A DNA stretch of 21,759 nt, taken from an uncultured Collinsella sp. (GTDB lineage Bacteria > Actinomycetota > Coriobacteriia > Coriobacteriales > Coriobacteriaceae). Below the pieces are notes generated by a model. It made no database searches, was not told the origin of the DNA, and saw nothing but the letters and a program-made list of their open reading frames with translations. The stretch is from positions 1 to 21,759 of the forward strand of contig CAKTWE010000028.1 in the NCBI GenBank assembly GCA_934630385.1, written 5' to 3'. The position numbers and the translations under genes are program-made. How positions within the stretch are numbered: position 1 is the first letter of the stretch; each line of letters begins with the position of its first letter. This document shows positions 1-8,418 of the stretch, piece by piece.

Positions 1-392
1 TCCAGGTAGTTACCGCACTCCTCGGGAGCGGCACCGGGAACATCGCCCTCAAAGCCAGCGACAAACTCGAACAGCTCGCGCACGAGCGGCAAGATTTCCT
101 CGCTCGTCAGCTCACCAAAAACGACGAGGTAAAAGCCCGTGCGGCAGCCCATGGGGCCAAAGTAGACAATGCGGCTCGACCACTCGGCATGATTGCGGAG
201 GAACGTCGCGCCCAGATGCTCGATGGTGTGGCACTCGGCCGTGTTCATGACCGGCTCCTTATTGGGCGTGGTCAGGCGCAGGTCAAAGGTGGTGACGGCG
301 GCGCCGGTCGCCGGATCGCAGTCGATGCGGCTCACATACACGCCGGGCTCAAGCAGCAGATGGTCAACGGAAAAACTCGCGATGCGCTCCAC
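1..392 (-). CDS. luxS: S-ribosylhomocysteine lyase LuxS (3' end cut by window edge)
   Basis: LuxS cleaves S-ribosylhomocysteine to homocysteine and DPD, the precursor of autoinducer-2, in the cytosolic activated methyl cycle. About 130 residues are visible; the last 20-25 fall outside the window. The zinc motif HTIEH is at residues 55-59. The catalytic cysteine lies in GPMGCRTGFYLV (Cys83). The third zinc ligand is the Cys in EECGNYLD near the cut end. The start is the GTG at 390-392, giving VERIASFSVDHLLL, because a GAGAGGA Shine-Dalgarno lies about 7 nt upstream and the N-terminus matches LuxS. It sits about 100 nt downstream of the nucleoside hydrolase in the same direction, so read-through is possible, but a separate promoter candidate lies in the gap. 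The family assignment is secure. Confidence 0.95.
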   Translation of the reverse strand, partial: MERIASFSVDHLLLEPGVYVSRIDCDPATGAAVTTFDLRLTTPNKEPVMNTAECHTIEHLGATFLRNHAEWSSRIVYFGPMGCRTGFYLVVFGELTSEEILPLVRELFEFVAGFEGDVPGAAPEECGNYL

Positions 393-455
393 GGCAGATC
401 CTCTCGGTAGTCAATTTGGAACGGGCTCTTTTAGCTGGTTCGAATGGTCGCACCA

Positions 456-485
456 ATCATACCAGTCAAAAAAGCCCCGTCCCAA
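456..485 (-). promoter_or_regulatory. candidate luxS promoter
   Basis: On the minus strand a TTGGGA (480-485) is followed after 18 nt by TATGAT (456-461), about 64 nt upstream of the luxS GTG. The spacer contains a T-run. The -35 is only a partial match, so this is a suggestion from sequence shape. It would let luxS be expressed independently of the upstream ribose-salvage genes. Confidence 0.3.
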
Positions 486-494
486 AAAGACAAC

Positions 495-1469
495 TTAGCC
501 CAGGACGCGGGCCATGCGTGCCTTGAACTCGGAAAGGAAGCGCGGGGCATCCACAGTCAGTGCCACCAGCGCACTCTTGTTGGGATCTGCCACGCGGCGC
601 TCATCGCAGATGGTGCGACCGCGGTACTCGCCCAGCAAGTCCACGCGCAGGTTACAGCCGAGCGCGCCCACAAGCGTAGGGTCGATCGCCACGGCAACGG
701 CCAGCGGATCGTGCAGCGCGCAGCCGCCCAGGTAGGGAGCGTTCATCTCGTACGAACCGATATAGTGCTCGACCATGCTCGCAAATGCGCAGCCCGCCAT
801 GGTGCCCGAGCCCGTCCAGCCGGCAATATCGCGGCGCGTGAGCACCACACGATGCGTCACGTCCAGACCCACCATGGTGAGCTTGCGGCCCGAACGCAGC
901 ACGGCATCGGCCGCCTCGGGATCGCTTGCCATGTTGGCCTCGGCACCCGCGCTCACGTTGCCGGGCACGGTCAGGGCGCCGCCCATCACGACCACGCGGC
1001 CGATAGACATCATCGCCGGCGCGTCGCGCTCCAGGGCAAGCGCCAAGTTGGAAAGCGGACCGGTCGCCACATAGACCAGGTCGGGGCCATAGGTGCGCGC
1101 GGCATCGATCAGATAATCGACCGCCGCGTTGCCGTCGGCCGACGTTGCCCCCACCGGCTCATAGGGCGACGCGGGCACGCTCGCGCCACCGATGCCGTTC
1201 TTACCGTGGATGAGCGTGGTTGACGCTGGCGGCGTATAGGGCTCGGTCGCCTTGATGGGGCGGTCGGCACCCAGGTACACCGGCACCTCGGGGCGACCTA
1301 GCAGGTCAAGCACCGCCAGGCAGTTGTGGGCCGACTGGTCGACGCGCACGTTGCCAAAGCACGTGGTTATGCCGACGAGCTCCACCTCGGAACTCGCGAT
1401 GGCATAGGCGAGCGCCATGGCGTCGTCCACACCCATATCCAGGTCAAGGATCAGCTTCTTGGTTGCCAT
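495..1469 (-). CDS. inosine/uridine-preferring nucleoside hydrolase (IunH/Rih family)
   Basis: The enzyme hydrolyses the N-glycosidic bond of ribonucleosides to free base and ribose in the cytosol. The 324-residue length is usual for the family. The Ca2+-binding signature is seen as D9-L-D11-M-G-V-D15-D16 right after the N-terminus. Other family landmarks are YVATGPLSNLALAL, VVMGGAL, AEANMASDPEAA (canonical AEFNxxxDPEA) and HDPLAVAVAIDP near the C-terminus. The ATG at 1467-1469 has a modest GGAG about 8 nt upstream. The ribokinase ends 30 nt upstream on the same strand, so the two are probably co-transcribed and act in sequence: ribose released here is phosphorylated by the kinase. Base preference (purine or pyrimidine) cannot be read from the sequence. 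Confidence 0.92.
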   Translation of the reverse strand: MATKKLILDLDMGVDDAMALAYAIASSEVELVGITTCFGNVRVDQSAHNCLAVLDLLGRPEVPVYLGADRPIKATEPYTPPASTTLIHGKNGIGGASVPASPYEPVGATSADGNAAVDYLIDAARTYGPDLVYVATGPLSNLALALERDAPAMMSIGRVVVMGGALTVPGNVSAGAEANMASDPEAADAVLRSGRKLTMVGLDVTHRVVLTRRDIAGWTGSGTMAGCAFASMVEHYIGSYEMNAPYLGGCALHDPLAVAVAIDPTLVGALGCNLRVDLLGEYRGRTICDERRVADPNKSALVALTVDAPRFLSEFKARMARVLG

Positions 1470-1499
1470 TGTTCTACTCCGCTTCTCCGTCTTTATTGT

Positions 1500-2462
1500 T
1501 TAACCAAACCAATGTTCAACTTCGGCACGCGTGGGAATCGATTGCTGAGCACCCAAGCGCGACACCGTCACCGCCGAGGCGCGAGCGCCCGCGGCCATGC
1601 ACTCAAAGAGCGACAGGCCCTCCAGACGGGCAGCTGCCAGTGCGCCGATAAACGTATCGCCGGCCGCCGTGGTATCGACCACCGAGCTCGAAAGCGCCGG
1701 CATGCGCAGCAGCTCGCCATCATCACCAAGCGTAACCGAACCGGCACCGCCCAGCGTGATGACCGCGGCGCCAGCGCCTTTGCCGAGCAGGGCATTAAGC
1801 GCTTCGACACAACTCGCGTCATCTGCGGGCAGAATGTCCGTCAATGCCTGGCATTCGGTCTCGTTGGGACAGACGAGGTCGACTGCGGGCCACGCACCCG
1901 CCGGCAACTCGCAGGCAGGCGCTGGATTAAAGACCGTATAGAACCCCAGCTCGTGAGCGCAAACAAGCGCCTCGGCCGTCGCCGCAAGGTCACATTCGCC
2001 CTGGGCGATAAAGACGCTTCCGGCAGCCGGGGCAATCTCGCTGGCATCGCCGTCGAGCTCATCGGCCACCAGACGCCTCAGCGCGCGGGCAACGTCCTCT
2101 CCCACAAGCGCATGGTTGGCGCCCGGTGACAGTACGATGCGGTTGTCGCCCTCACAGCGGATGATGGTCGCCGTACCCGTCTCCACGTCGTCGCGCCGCG
2201 CCACGAACTCAACACCCACGCCGGCATCCTGAAGTCCCGCCACGAGCGACGCGCCAAACGCATCGCGCCCGACCGCGCCGATCATGCACGTGCGCGCGCC
2301 CATGCGCGCAGCGGCTACGGCCTGGTTGGCGCCCTTGCCGCCGGCGTTGGTGATAAATCCGCTGCCATCGACGGTCTCACCCGCACGCGGCATGCGCTCG
2401 CACGCCACCGAAAGGTCCATGTTCATACTGCCGAACACCGCAACAATGCCGTTATCTGCCAT
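1500..2462 (-). CDS. rbsK: ribokinase (PfkB-family sugar kinase)
   Basis: Predicted to phosphorylate D-ribose with ATP to ribose 5-phosphate. The protein is 320 residues, normal for RbsK (about 305-320). The first PfkB signature is [15 protein letters not shown] at residues 41-55. The second is [16 protein letters not shown], with the catalytic base Asp near residue 269. The N-terminus [13 protein letters not shown] is typical. An in-frame upstream start exists at 2495, but the ATG at 2460-2462 is preferred because GAGGAGG lies 5 nt before it and homologues begin at this point. It is the first gene of an apparent operon with the nucleoside hydrolase 30 nt downstream. A different PfkB substrate such as deoxyribose or a free nucleoside cannot be excluded, but the neighbour favours ribose. 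Confidence 0.88.
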   Translation of the reverse strand: MADNGIVAVFGSMNMDLSVACERMPRAGETVDGSGFITNAGGKGANQAVAAARMGARTCMIGAVGRDAFGASLVAGLQDAGVGVEFVARRDDVETGTATIIRCEGDNRIVLSPGANHALVGEDVARALRRLVADELDGDASEIAPAAGSVFIAQGECDLAATAEALVCAHELGFYTVFNPAPACELPAGAWPAVDLVCPNETECQALTDILPADDASCVEALNALLGKGAGAAVITLGGAGSVTLGDDGELLRMPALSSSVVDTTAAGDTFIGALAAARLEGLSLFECMAAGARASAVTVSRLGAQQSIPTRAEVEHWFG

Positions 2463-2648
2463 GGAAACCTCCTCGTCTGCGAGCTTTGCACCCACCGTCG
2501 ACCGTCGATTGTGCGCCTTCGCACCCCTATAACTTTAGTTCACTTTGATGTGGACGCGCGCTTGAGGTTGCGCCAGCAGCAAGCATTCACAGGAGCAGGC
2601 GGCTACAATGAATACGTGCTGATTATTCTCGTCATTGGATGATTTTTT

Positions 2649-4901
2649 ATGGAACAACTCCCGCAATCGAGCTCACGCGGCCGACGCCGCACGGCCCAGG
2701 CGCAGACTCCGCACGAACGTCCGCAGGGCAAACGCCGCACCAATGAGGCACACCGTGGCGCGGACTCACGTCGTACGCCCGCGTCCTCCAGCAAGTCCGC
2801 GCACGCCAGCGCCAACGACGGCGTCTGCTCATCGGCTGCCGACCAGCAGACGCCCGCTCGCCCCAAGTCCCGTTATATCCCCGCCCTCGATGGCCTACGC
2901 ACACTCGCCGTTGTCGCGGTGGTGCTCTACCACCTCAACCTCACCTGGGCGCAGGGCGGCTTGCTCGGCGTCACGATTTTCTTTGTGCTTTCGGGCTATC
3001 TAATCACGCGCCTGCTGCTCAACGAAGTAGCCAAGACCGGCCGTATCGACCTCAAGAGCTTCTGGATTCGCCGCATTCGCCGCCTATTCCCCGCCGTGGT
3101 AACCGTTGTGGTGGTGACCTGCGCGCTGTGCACCATCTTTAACCACGTGATGCTCACCAAGATGCGCCCCGATATCCTGCCGTCACTGCTGTTCTTTAAC
3201 AACTGGTGGCAGATTGCGCAGGATATTTCGTACTTTAATGCTCTGGGCGACCCCTCGCCGCTCACGCACTTTTGGTCGCTCGCCATCGAGGAGCAGTTCT
3301 ATCTGATTTGGCCACCGCTGCTGTTTGCCATGGTGTCCATGCATGTGAGCAAACCCAACACGCGCCGTGTGGTCCTGGGGCTCGCAGCGGTATCCGCCCT
3401 TGCCATGATGGTGCTCTACAACCCTGCCGCCGACCCCAGCCGTGTGTACTACGGCACGGATACCCGCGTGTTCTCGCTGCTGTTGGGTGCATGGATGGCA
3501 TTTATCCCCGATCGCGACCTGGCGCCGGTTCGCCTTGCCCATCGCCTGGGACTCGACCGCCTAGCGAGCGCTGCCAAGCGCGGTAAGCTCGACAAGAACG
3601 CCAAGGGTGGGCATGGCGAAAAGACCGATTCCGCAGCCGAGACCGCCCCAGCTCAGCCGAGTGCGCTCACACGCTTTTGGTCCTCACCCGCGTCCATCGA
3701 CGTGCTGGGCGTTGTGGGCCTGGTCGGCCTTGCGGCCATGGTCGCGCTCACCAACGGCTACACCGCCTTCCAATATCGCGGAGGCACGCTGCTGTGCTCC
3801 ATCCTCACGCTCATGGTCATCGCCGCCTGCGTGCAGCCACAGGGCTTGGTCGCGCGCGCTCTTGCCGCCGAGCCGCTCGTATGGGTCGGCAAGCGCTCGT
3901 ACAGTATCTATCTGTGGCACTATCCGCTGCTGCTGCTTATGAACCCGGTCGCCAACATCAACGATACGCCCTGGTGGCAGTACATCTTGCAGGTACTTGT
4001 GGTGGTCGCCGTGGCAGAGTGCTGCTATCGCTTTATCGAGACTCCGTTTAGGAAGGGCACCTTTGGGCGCACTGTTTCCGAATTCCGCGACGGAACCGCC
4101 ACGCCCGCAAGCTGGGTGCGCTCGCATATTCCCGTGTGCGCCACTTGCGGCGTCGTGCTGATCATTGCCCTAGGAGGTCTCATCTTTGTACCGGAGACCT
4201 CCGCGTTGAGTGGCGAAGGTGCCGAGATTCTCAACAAAGAAGCCAAGAACACCGCACCCAAAGACCAGCAGGCAGCCGACGACACCGACAAGGACAACGA
4301 CGGCTTCCCCGACGGATCCTACGACCTGCTGATGATCGGCGACTCCGTGTCGCTGCGCGCCGTCGATTCCTTTGACGGCGTGTTCCCCCACAGTCACATC
4401 GATGCCGAAAAGGGCCGCCAGTTTGATGCGGGCCGTGCAACATTTGAGGGCTATCTCCAACAGAACCTTGCCGGCAAGGTCGTGGTCTTTGCACTGGGCA
4501 CCAATGGCCTGGTAACTGACGACCAGATCGATGCCATCATGGCCGATGCCGGCGACAAGCGTATCGTCGCGTTTGTGAACACACGCAGTCCGCAGCCGTG
4601 GGTGGGTTCCACCAACCAGGCTATCGCAAATGCCGCCACGCGCTACAAGAACGTGCGCGTTATCGACTGGTACGGATACAGTGCCAATCGCAACGACCTG
4701 TTCGACGGCGACGGCACGCACCTGTCGACTACCGGCGTGACCGAGTACCTCAATCTCATCCACGATGCGGTCAAGAAAGACCTGCCCGTGCACCCCGAGG
4801 ACCACGCTAACGATCCGCAACCGGCAGCCGTCAAGTCCGCCGGCGACGCGCTCGTCAACGCTCTCGCCTACAAGCCGCACAAGCTCGGCGGCGACAAGTA
4901 G
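2649..4901 (+). CDS. OatA-like membrane O-acyltransferase with C-terminal SGNH domain
   Basis: The protein of 750 residues joins an acyltransferase-3 membrane domain to an extracellular SGNH hydrolase-fold domain, the layout of peptidoglycan and cell-wall polysaccharide O-acetyltransferases such as OatA. Residues 1-74 are a polar, Arg/Ser/Ala-rich cytoplasmic extension not found in classical OatA. The acyltransferase domain begins at RYIPALDGLR (75-84), with the conserved His95 (YHL), FFVLSGYLIT (111-120) and RRIRRLFPA. A last transmembrane helix near 497-515 leads to the SGNH domain. In it GDS gives Ser566, GTN gives Asn619, and DGTHL gives Asp688 and His691, so the triad looks intact. The start at 2649 has a weak ribosome site; a TACAAT at 2604-2609 could be its -10. 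It is divergent from the ribokinase. The acceptor polymer is unknown. Confidence 0.85.
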   Translation: MEQLPQSSSRGRRRTAQAQTPHERPQGKRRTNEAHRGADSRRTPASSSKSAHASANDGVCSSAADQQTPARPKSRYIPALDGLRTLAVVAVVLYHLNLTWAQGGLLGVTIFFVLSGYLITRLLLNEVAKTGRIDLKSFWIRRIRRLFPAVVTVVVVTCALCTIFNHVMLTKMRPDILPSLLFFNNWWQIAQDISYFNALGDPSPLTHFWSLAIEEQFYLIWPPLLFAMVSMHVSKPNTRRVVLGLAAVSALAMMVLYNPAADPSRVYYGTDTRVFSLLLGAWMAFIPDRDLAPVRLAHRLGLDRLASAAKRGKLDKNAKGGHGEKTDSAAETAPAQPSALTRFWSSPASIDVLGVVGLVGLAAMVALTNGYTAFQYRGGTLLCSILTLMVIAACVQPQGLVARALAAEPLVWVGKRSYSIYLWHYPLLLLMNPVANINDTPWWQYILQVLVVVAVAECCYRFIETPFRKGTFGRTVSEFRDGTATPASWVRSHIPVCATCGVVLIIALGGLIFVPETSALSGEGAEILNKEAKNTAPKDQQAADDTDKDNDGFPDGSYDLLMIGDSVSLRAVDSFDGVFPHSHIDAEKGRQFDAGRATFEGYLQQNLAGKVVVFALGTNGLVTDDQIDAIMADAGDKRIVAFVNTRSPQPWVGSTNQAIANAATRYKNVRVIDWYGYSANRNDLFDGDGTHLSTTGVTEYLNLIHDAVKKDLPVHPEDHANDPQPAAVKSAGDALVNALAYKPHKLGGDK

Positions 4902-4952
4902 CGCGCCGTCAAATCCGCTTGCAACCCGGCACTTGGGAACACTCCCGCGACT

Positions 4953-5000
4953 TATGAAGCCGCCTCTGGGCTGTTAATTCAATCCAGAGGCGGCTTCATA
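4953..5000. repeat. perfect 17-bp inverted repeat between convergent genes
   Basis: Arms 4953-4969 and 4984-5000 are exactly complementary over 17 bp, with a 14-nt loop (4970-4983). The element lies 51 nt after the acyltransferase stop and before the terminator of the convergent transporter gene. Neither strand has a T-run after the stem. It may still end or stabilise the acyltransferase transcript, but it is not a textbook intrinsic terminator. Confidence 0.75.
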
Positions 5001-5037
5001 GCTGCGCATCGGTATATAGCTGACCCCCTATAGCGGA

Positions 5038-5069
5038 TAAAAAAGAGGCCGCAGTCCATGGCCGCGGCC
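5038..5069 (-). terminator. Rho-independent terminator of the magnesium operon
   Basis: Read on the minus strand, a GC stem pairs 5064-5069 with 5047-5052 (GGCCGC/GCGGCC), with a possible extra pair inside. It is followed by CTCTTTTTTAT, a six-T run. It begins 23 nt after the stop codon of the NRAMP-related gene (5092), where the operon should end. Confidence 0.8.
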
Positions 5070-5091
5070 CGCTCGAAACCCAAAAGAGGCG

Positions 5092-6354
5092 CTACGCGCT
5101 GTAGCCCATCGCCTGCAGGACAAACATGACAACCGTCAGCACCGTAATCACGCCAATGGTCGCCCACGTGAGCACATTCCACACGCGGCCGTTACGATTG
5201 CCACCCATAATATGGCGATCGGCAGCGATAACCACCTGGAACACCAGCACTACGGGCAGCAGCACACCGTTAATGACCTGCGAGGTCATCATAATCTGGA
5301 ACAAATCGACGCCGGGCATAAGCACCAGCACGGCAGAGATGCCAATGATAGCCGTAATGATGCCGCGATAGACCGGAGCCTCGTCCCAGCTGCGGTCGGC
5401 GCCGCGCTCCCAGCCAAATGCCTCGCAGATAGCGCTCGACGTAACGCCCGGCAGCACGCAAGCGGCCAAAAAGCTCGCCGCGACCAGACCCGAGGCGAAC
5501 AGCACCGTGGACCACTGGCCTGCGATGGGTTCCAGCGCGCGGGCCGCATCGGCAGCGTCGCTAATCTGGACGCCCGCCGGAAACAGCACCGTACCGGTCG
5601 TGATGATGATAAAGCCGGCGATAATGTCGGCGGCAATCGAGCCGCTCACGGTATCGATGCGCTGCAACACGATATCGTCCTCGCCCGCATTCTTATCGAC
5701 CACGTTGTTCTGCGCCAAAAAAATCATCCACGGCGCAATGGTGGTGCCGATCGTGGCAACTACCAGCGACACGTAGCTGGGGTCGTTTTGAATATTGGGT
5801 ACGACCAAGTCGACCGCGACCTCGCCCCAGTTGGGGCCGGCCATAAAGGCGGCAACGATATAGGTCACGAACACGCAGCTCACCAGCAGCAAAATCTTCT
5901 CGATGCGCTGGAAACTGCCCGACATGGTAAGCATCCAAACCAGCAGGGCCACCAATGGCACCGAAATGCTCGCCGGCACGCCAAAGAGGGCCAGGCCGCT
6001 CGCGATACCCGCAAACTCCGAGATGGTAACGGCCGTGTTGGCGATCAGCAGCGCCGCCATGGCCAGCACGCTCCTGCGCACGCCAAAGCGCTCGCGAATG
6101 AGCGACGCCAGGCCCTTGCCTGTGACGCAGCCGCAACGCGCCGCGGTCTCCTGCGTCACGACGAGCAGCACGGTCATGACGGGAAGCATCCAGAGCATCT
6201 TGTAACCATAGCTGGCGCCGGCGCTGGAATACGTGGCGATGCCGCCGGCGTCATTACCCGAAAGCGCCGCCAACAGACCGGGGCCCATGGCGCCAAAGAT
6301 GGCCGCAATGGTCAGCTTTTGCCTAGTGCTCGCCTTTTGCTTCGTGTTTTGCAC
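5092..6354 (-). CDS. NRAMP/SLC11-family transporter with NRMT-type (Mg2+) metal site
   Basis: Polytopic membrane protein of about 420 residues with the NRAMP fold. The helix-1 motif, DPGN in Mn2+/Fe2+ transporters, reads D35-A-G-G38 in GPGLLAALSGNDAGGIATY. The helix-6 motif, usually MPH, reads A207-P-W in GTTIAPWMIF. Loss of the Asn and the soft-metal Met while the Asp is kept is the pattern reported for NRAMP-related magnesium transporters (NRMT), known from Clostridium and Eggerthella. I therefore infer Mg2+ uptake rather than Mn2+. The frame opens at 6417, inside the upstream gene, but the GTG at 6352-6354 is chosen: it sits 8 nt after that gene's stop, follows an AGGTGG, and gives a normal NRAMP N-terminus. 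The upstream neighbour carries MgtE sensor domains, supporting a joint role. Confidence 0.85.
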   Translation of the reverse strand: MQNTKQKASTRQKLTIAAIFGAMGPGLLAALSGNDAGGIATYSSAGASYGYKMLWMLPVMTVLLVVTQETAARCGCVTGKGLASLIRERFGVRRSVLAMAALLIANTAVTISEFAGIASGLALFGVPASISVPLVALLVWMLTMSGSFQRIEKILLLVSCVFVTYIVAAFMAGPNWGEVAVDLVVPNIQNDPSYVSLVVATIGTTIAPWMIFLAQNNVVDKNAGEDDIVLQRIDTVSGSIAADIIAGFIIITTGTVLFPAGVQISDAADAARALEPIAGQWSTVLFASGLVAASFLAACVLPGVTSSAICEAFGWERGADRSWDEAPVYRGIITAIIGISAVLVLMPGVDLFQIMMTSQVINGVLLPVVLVFQVVIAADRHIMGGNRNGRVWNVLTWATIGVITVLTVVMFVLQAMGYSA

Positions 6355-6362
6355 GCGACCAC

Positions 6363-8207
6363 CTAACCCATGACTGACATGGTGAGCAGCACCGCGGCGA
6401 TGCAGTACGCCACGCACGAGATCATGACGGCAATGACGTTCATGGCGGTGCCCGACGTGTTGAGATCATGCTCGTCGCGCCAGAACAGCACCATCAGATA
6501 AATCACGGCGCTCATGTTGCCAACCAGGCAAATGACGGCAGCGATATTAAAGCAGCCGATAAAGAGCTGCTCCTCAAACATAGAGGCATCGGGAAACGCG
6601 GCGGTACGCACCAGTTGCGCGCACAGATAGGTCACGAGCGACAGAATCAGGCCCATACCGGTGCTCTGGAAGAAGAATCCCAGGTAGGGCTTAGGCTCGT
6701 CGTCGTGGCCGTCGTACTCCAAGAAGTAGTTCTTGACGAACGACACCATGCGCGAGGCCGCCAGCAGCACGAGCGGCATGGCGCACATGGGAAACACCAC
6801 CAGACGCGCGGAGCCGAGCGCCGTTCCCAGCACGGTTGCCATAAGGCACGAGGCAATGCCCCACACGACAACCCAGTACTGGCGATGCACAAACCAGCTG
6901 AGCACGTTCGTCGAGTCGTCTGACGCGCTATCGCCCGAACCGACACCGGCTATCTGCAGGTCCTCCTGATGCTCCTCGGCGATAACGTCCATGGCGTCGT
7001 CGAAGGTTACGATACCCAGGATATGACGGTTCTCGTCGCAGACAGGGATGGCAACCAGGTCGTACTTGGTCATCTCGTCCGTCACGTCTTCCTGGTCCTC
7101 GTCGGGCGACACATAGACCAGGTCGCGATAGGCCAGCTGACCCAGCGTGGCGTCGCGGTCGGCTACGATCAGCGTGCGCAGCGAAAGCACGCCCGTCAAC
7201 ATGCCGCTCGGGTCCTCGGTATAGACGTAGTAGACGCTCTCGAAGTCCTCATCGAGCTGGCGAATCGCCTCGATGGCATCAGCGACCGTCGCCGTGGCGG
7301 GCAGGGAGACAAACTCCGAGGTCATGATGCGGCCGGCGGTGTTGTCCTCATACCCCAGCAAGTTACGAATCGCCTTCTCCTCCTTGACGCCCATCAGACG
7401 CAGGAGTTTCTCGGCCTTCTCGTAATCGAGCTCGTCGATCAGGTCGGCGGCGTCATCCGGGTCCATCATGGCCAGCATCGACGACGCATCCGTGTCAGAC
7501 AGGCCCTCGAGCATCTCGGTCATAAGCTCGTCATCATCGAACTCCGAGATGGCCTCGGCGGCCTGGGCGGTGTCGAGCTGCGCAAATACCTGCGCACGCA
7601 GGCGCGGGTCGAGCTGCTCGATAATGTCGGCAATGTCGGCAGGGTGCAGCTCGCCGAGTGTCTTGTGCGACACCGAAAGCTGAATGTTCTTAGTTGAACG
7701 GTCGAGCAGGTCCATGTAGGACCAAGCGATGATGTCCTCGCCAAGCGGCTTGCCCAGATGCTTCATAAAGCCCTCGACGACATGCTCGAGCGCGGGGCTA
7801 ATCGCGCGCAGCAGGCCGCGAGCGCCCACCTCGGCACCCAGCAAACGCAGCTGATTTTCGCCCGACATGGAAAACTTGATGTCGTTTACGCGCACGACCT
7901 TCATGCCCTGCGTGTCGACAATCTGCTTGTTGAGCACGTCACGCGCAAGCAGCAGCTCGGTCGGTTGCAGATACGAAAAGCGAATATTGGTCGCAGATGT
8001 ATTGAGGTACACGCCCGTCTCGTCGATACGGTCGACCCATTTGCGCCAGCTGATCATAAACGGCGTCTTGCCGGGACCGCGGAACGCGAGCGACGTCACG
8101 TGCGGAAAAACTTCGCCGGTGGCAATGCCAAAATCGTTCACTACGCCAAGCTTTTCGCCATCGACGTCCAAGACCGGCAACTTGAGCATCTCACTCAGAT
8201 AATTCAA
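6363..8207 (-). CDS. MgtE-like protein: PRC barrels, MgtE_N, CBS pair, divergent membrane domain
   Basis: A 614-residue protein. Residues 1-135 hold two PRC-barrel-like repeats (LPVLDVDGEKLGVV and ARDVLNKQIVDTQGMKVV). Residues 187-290 form the helical MgtE_N domain (HPADIADIIEQLDP). Residues 295-415 form a CBS pair starting at GRIMTSEFVSLP. About five membrane segments follow (442-612). In MgtE channels the N and CBS domains bind Mg2+ and gate the pore. Here the pore domain lacks the recognisable GGNAGTQ motif, and the last helix (AMNVIAVMISCVAY) shows no acidic residue where MgtE has its pore Asp. It may be an atypical channel or a sensor/partner of the transporter 8 nt downstream. Translation starts at TTG (8205-8207), supported by GGGGAG (8213-8218) 5 nt upstream. 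The N-terminal PRC repeats are unusual for MgtE. Confidence 0.8.
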   Translation of the reverse strand: MNYLSEMLKLPVLDVDGEKLGVVNDFGIATGEVFPHVTSLAFRGPGKTPFMISWRKWVDRIDETGVYLNTSATNIRFSYLQPTELLLARDVLNKQIVDTQGMKVVRVNDIKFSMSGENQLRLLGAEVGARGLLRAISPALEHVVEGFMKHLGKPLGEDIIAWSYMDLLDRSTKNIQLSVSHKTLGELHPADIADIIEQLDPRLRAQVFAQLDTAQAAEAISEFDDDELMTEMLEGLSDTDASSMLAMMDPDDAADLIDELDYEKAEKLLRLMGVKEEKAIRNLLGYEDNTAGRIMTSEFVSLPATATVADAIEAIRQLDEDFESVYYVYTEDPSGMLTGVLSLRTLIVADRDATLGQLAYRDLVYVSPDEDQEDVTDEMTKYDLVAIPVCDENRHILGIVTFDDAMDVIAEEHQEDLQIAGVGSGDSASDDSTNVLSWFVHRQYWVVVWGIASCLMATVLGTALGSARLVVFPMCAMPLVLLAASRMVSFVKNYFLEYDGHDDEPKPYLGFFFQSTGMGLILSLVTYLCAQLVRTAAFPDASMFEEQLFIGCFNIAAVICLVGNMSAVIYLMVLFWRDEHDLNTSGTAMNVIAVMISCVAYCIAAVLLTMSVMG

Positions 8208-8265
8208 TGGTGCTCCCCATCATTATTCCTTCGGGCTGCGGCCGTGATGGCGCGCACTCCGTGGA

Positions 8266-8405
8266 CTTCTTGATATGTATACGCATGCGCGGGCGGCACG
8301 CCGCTCGGCGCTCACACCCCGTGCATGCGCAAGAAGCACCTGCAAGGGGTCATCGACTGTATGGTCGAGGTTTGGATTTCACCTGTGACCTTTCTCTTGA
8401 CCCTT
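8266..8405 (-). promoter_or_regulatory. structured 5' leader RNA, candidate metal-responsive riboswitch
   Basis: The RNA upstream of the magnesium operon can fold strongly. First (5' side) is a compact three-way junction: P1 pairs 8386-8390 with 8348-8352, P2 pairs 8381-8384 with 8368-8371 around a 9-nt loop, and P3 pairs 8364-8367 with 8354-8357 around a 6-nt loop. A second segment (8398-8405) can compete for the 3' strand of P1 (8344-8352). Next is a long hairpin: 8330-8336 with 8266-8272 (7 bp), then 8318-8329 with 8282-8293 (11 of 12 paired), separated by a 9-nt bulge and topped by a small inner stem. No T-run follows the hairpin. I could not match it to the M-box consensus. A regulatory role is inferred from position and structure. 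Confidence 0.5.
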
Positions 8406-8418
8406 GTTATCCGCAGTA

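Noticed and set aside
462..494. Terminator after the nucleoside hydrolase gene
   Set aside because: T-runs are present on the minus strand, but there is no GC stem of useful length before them.
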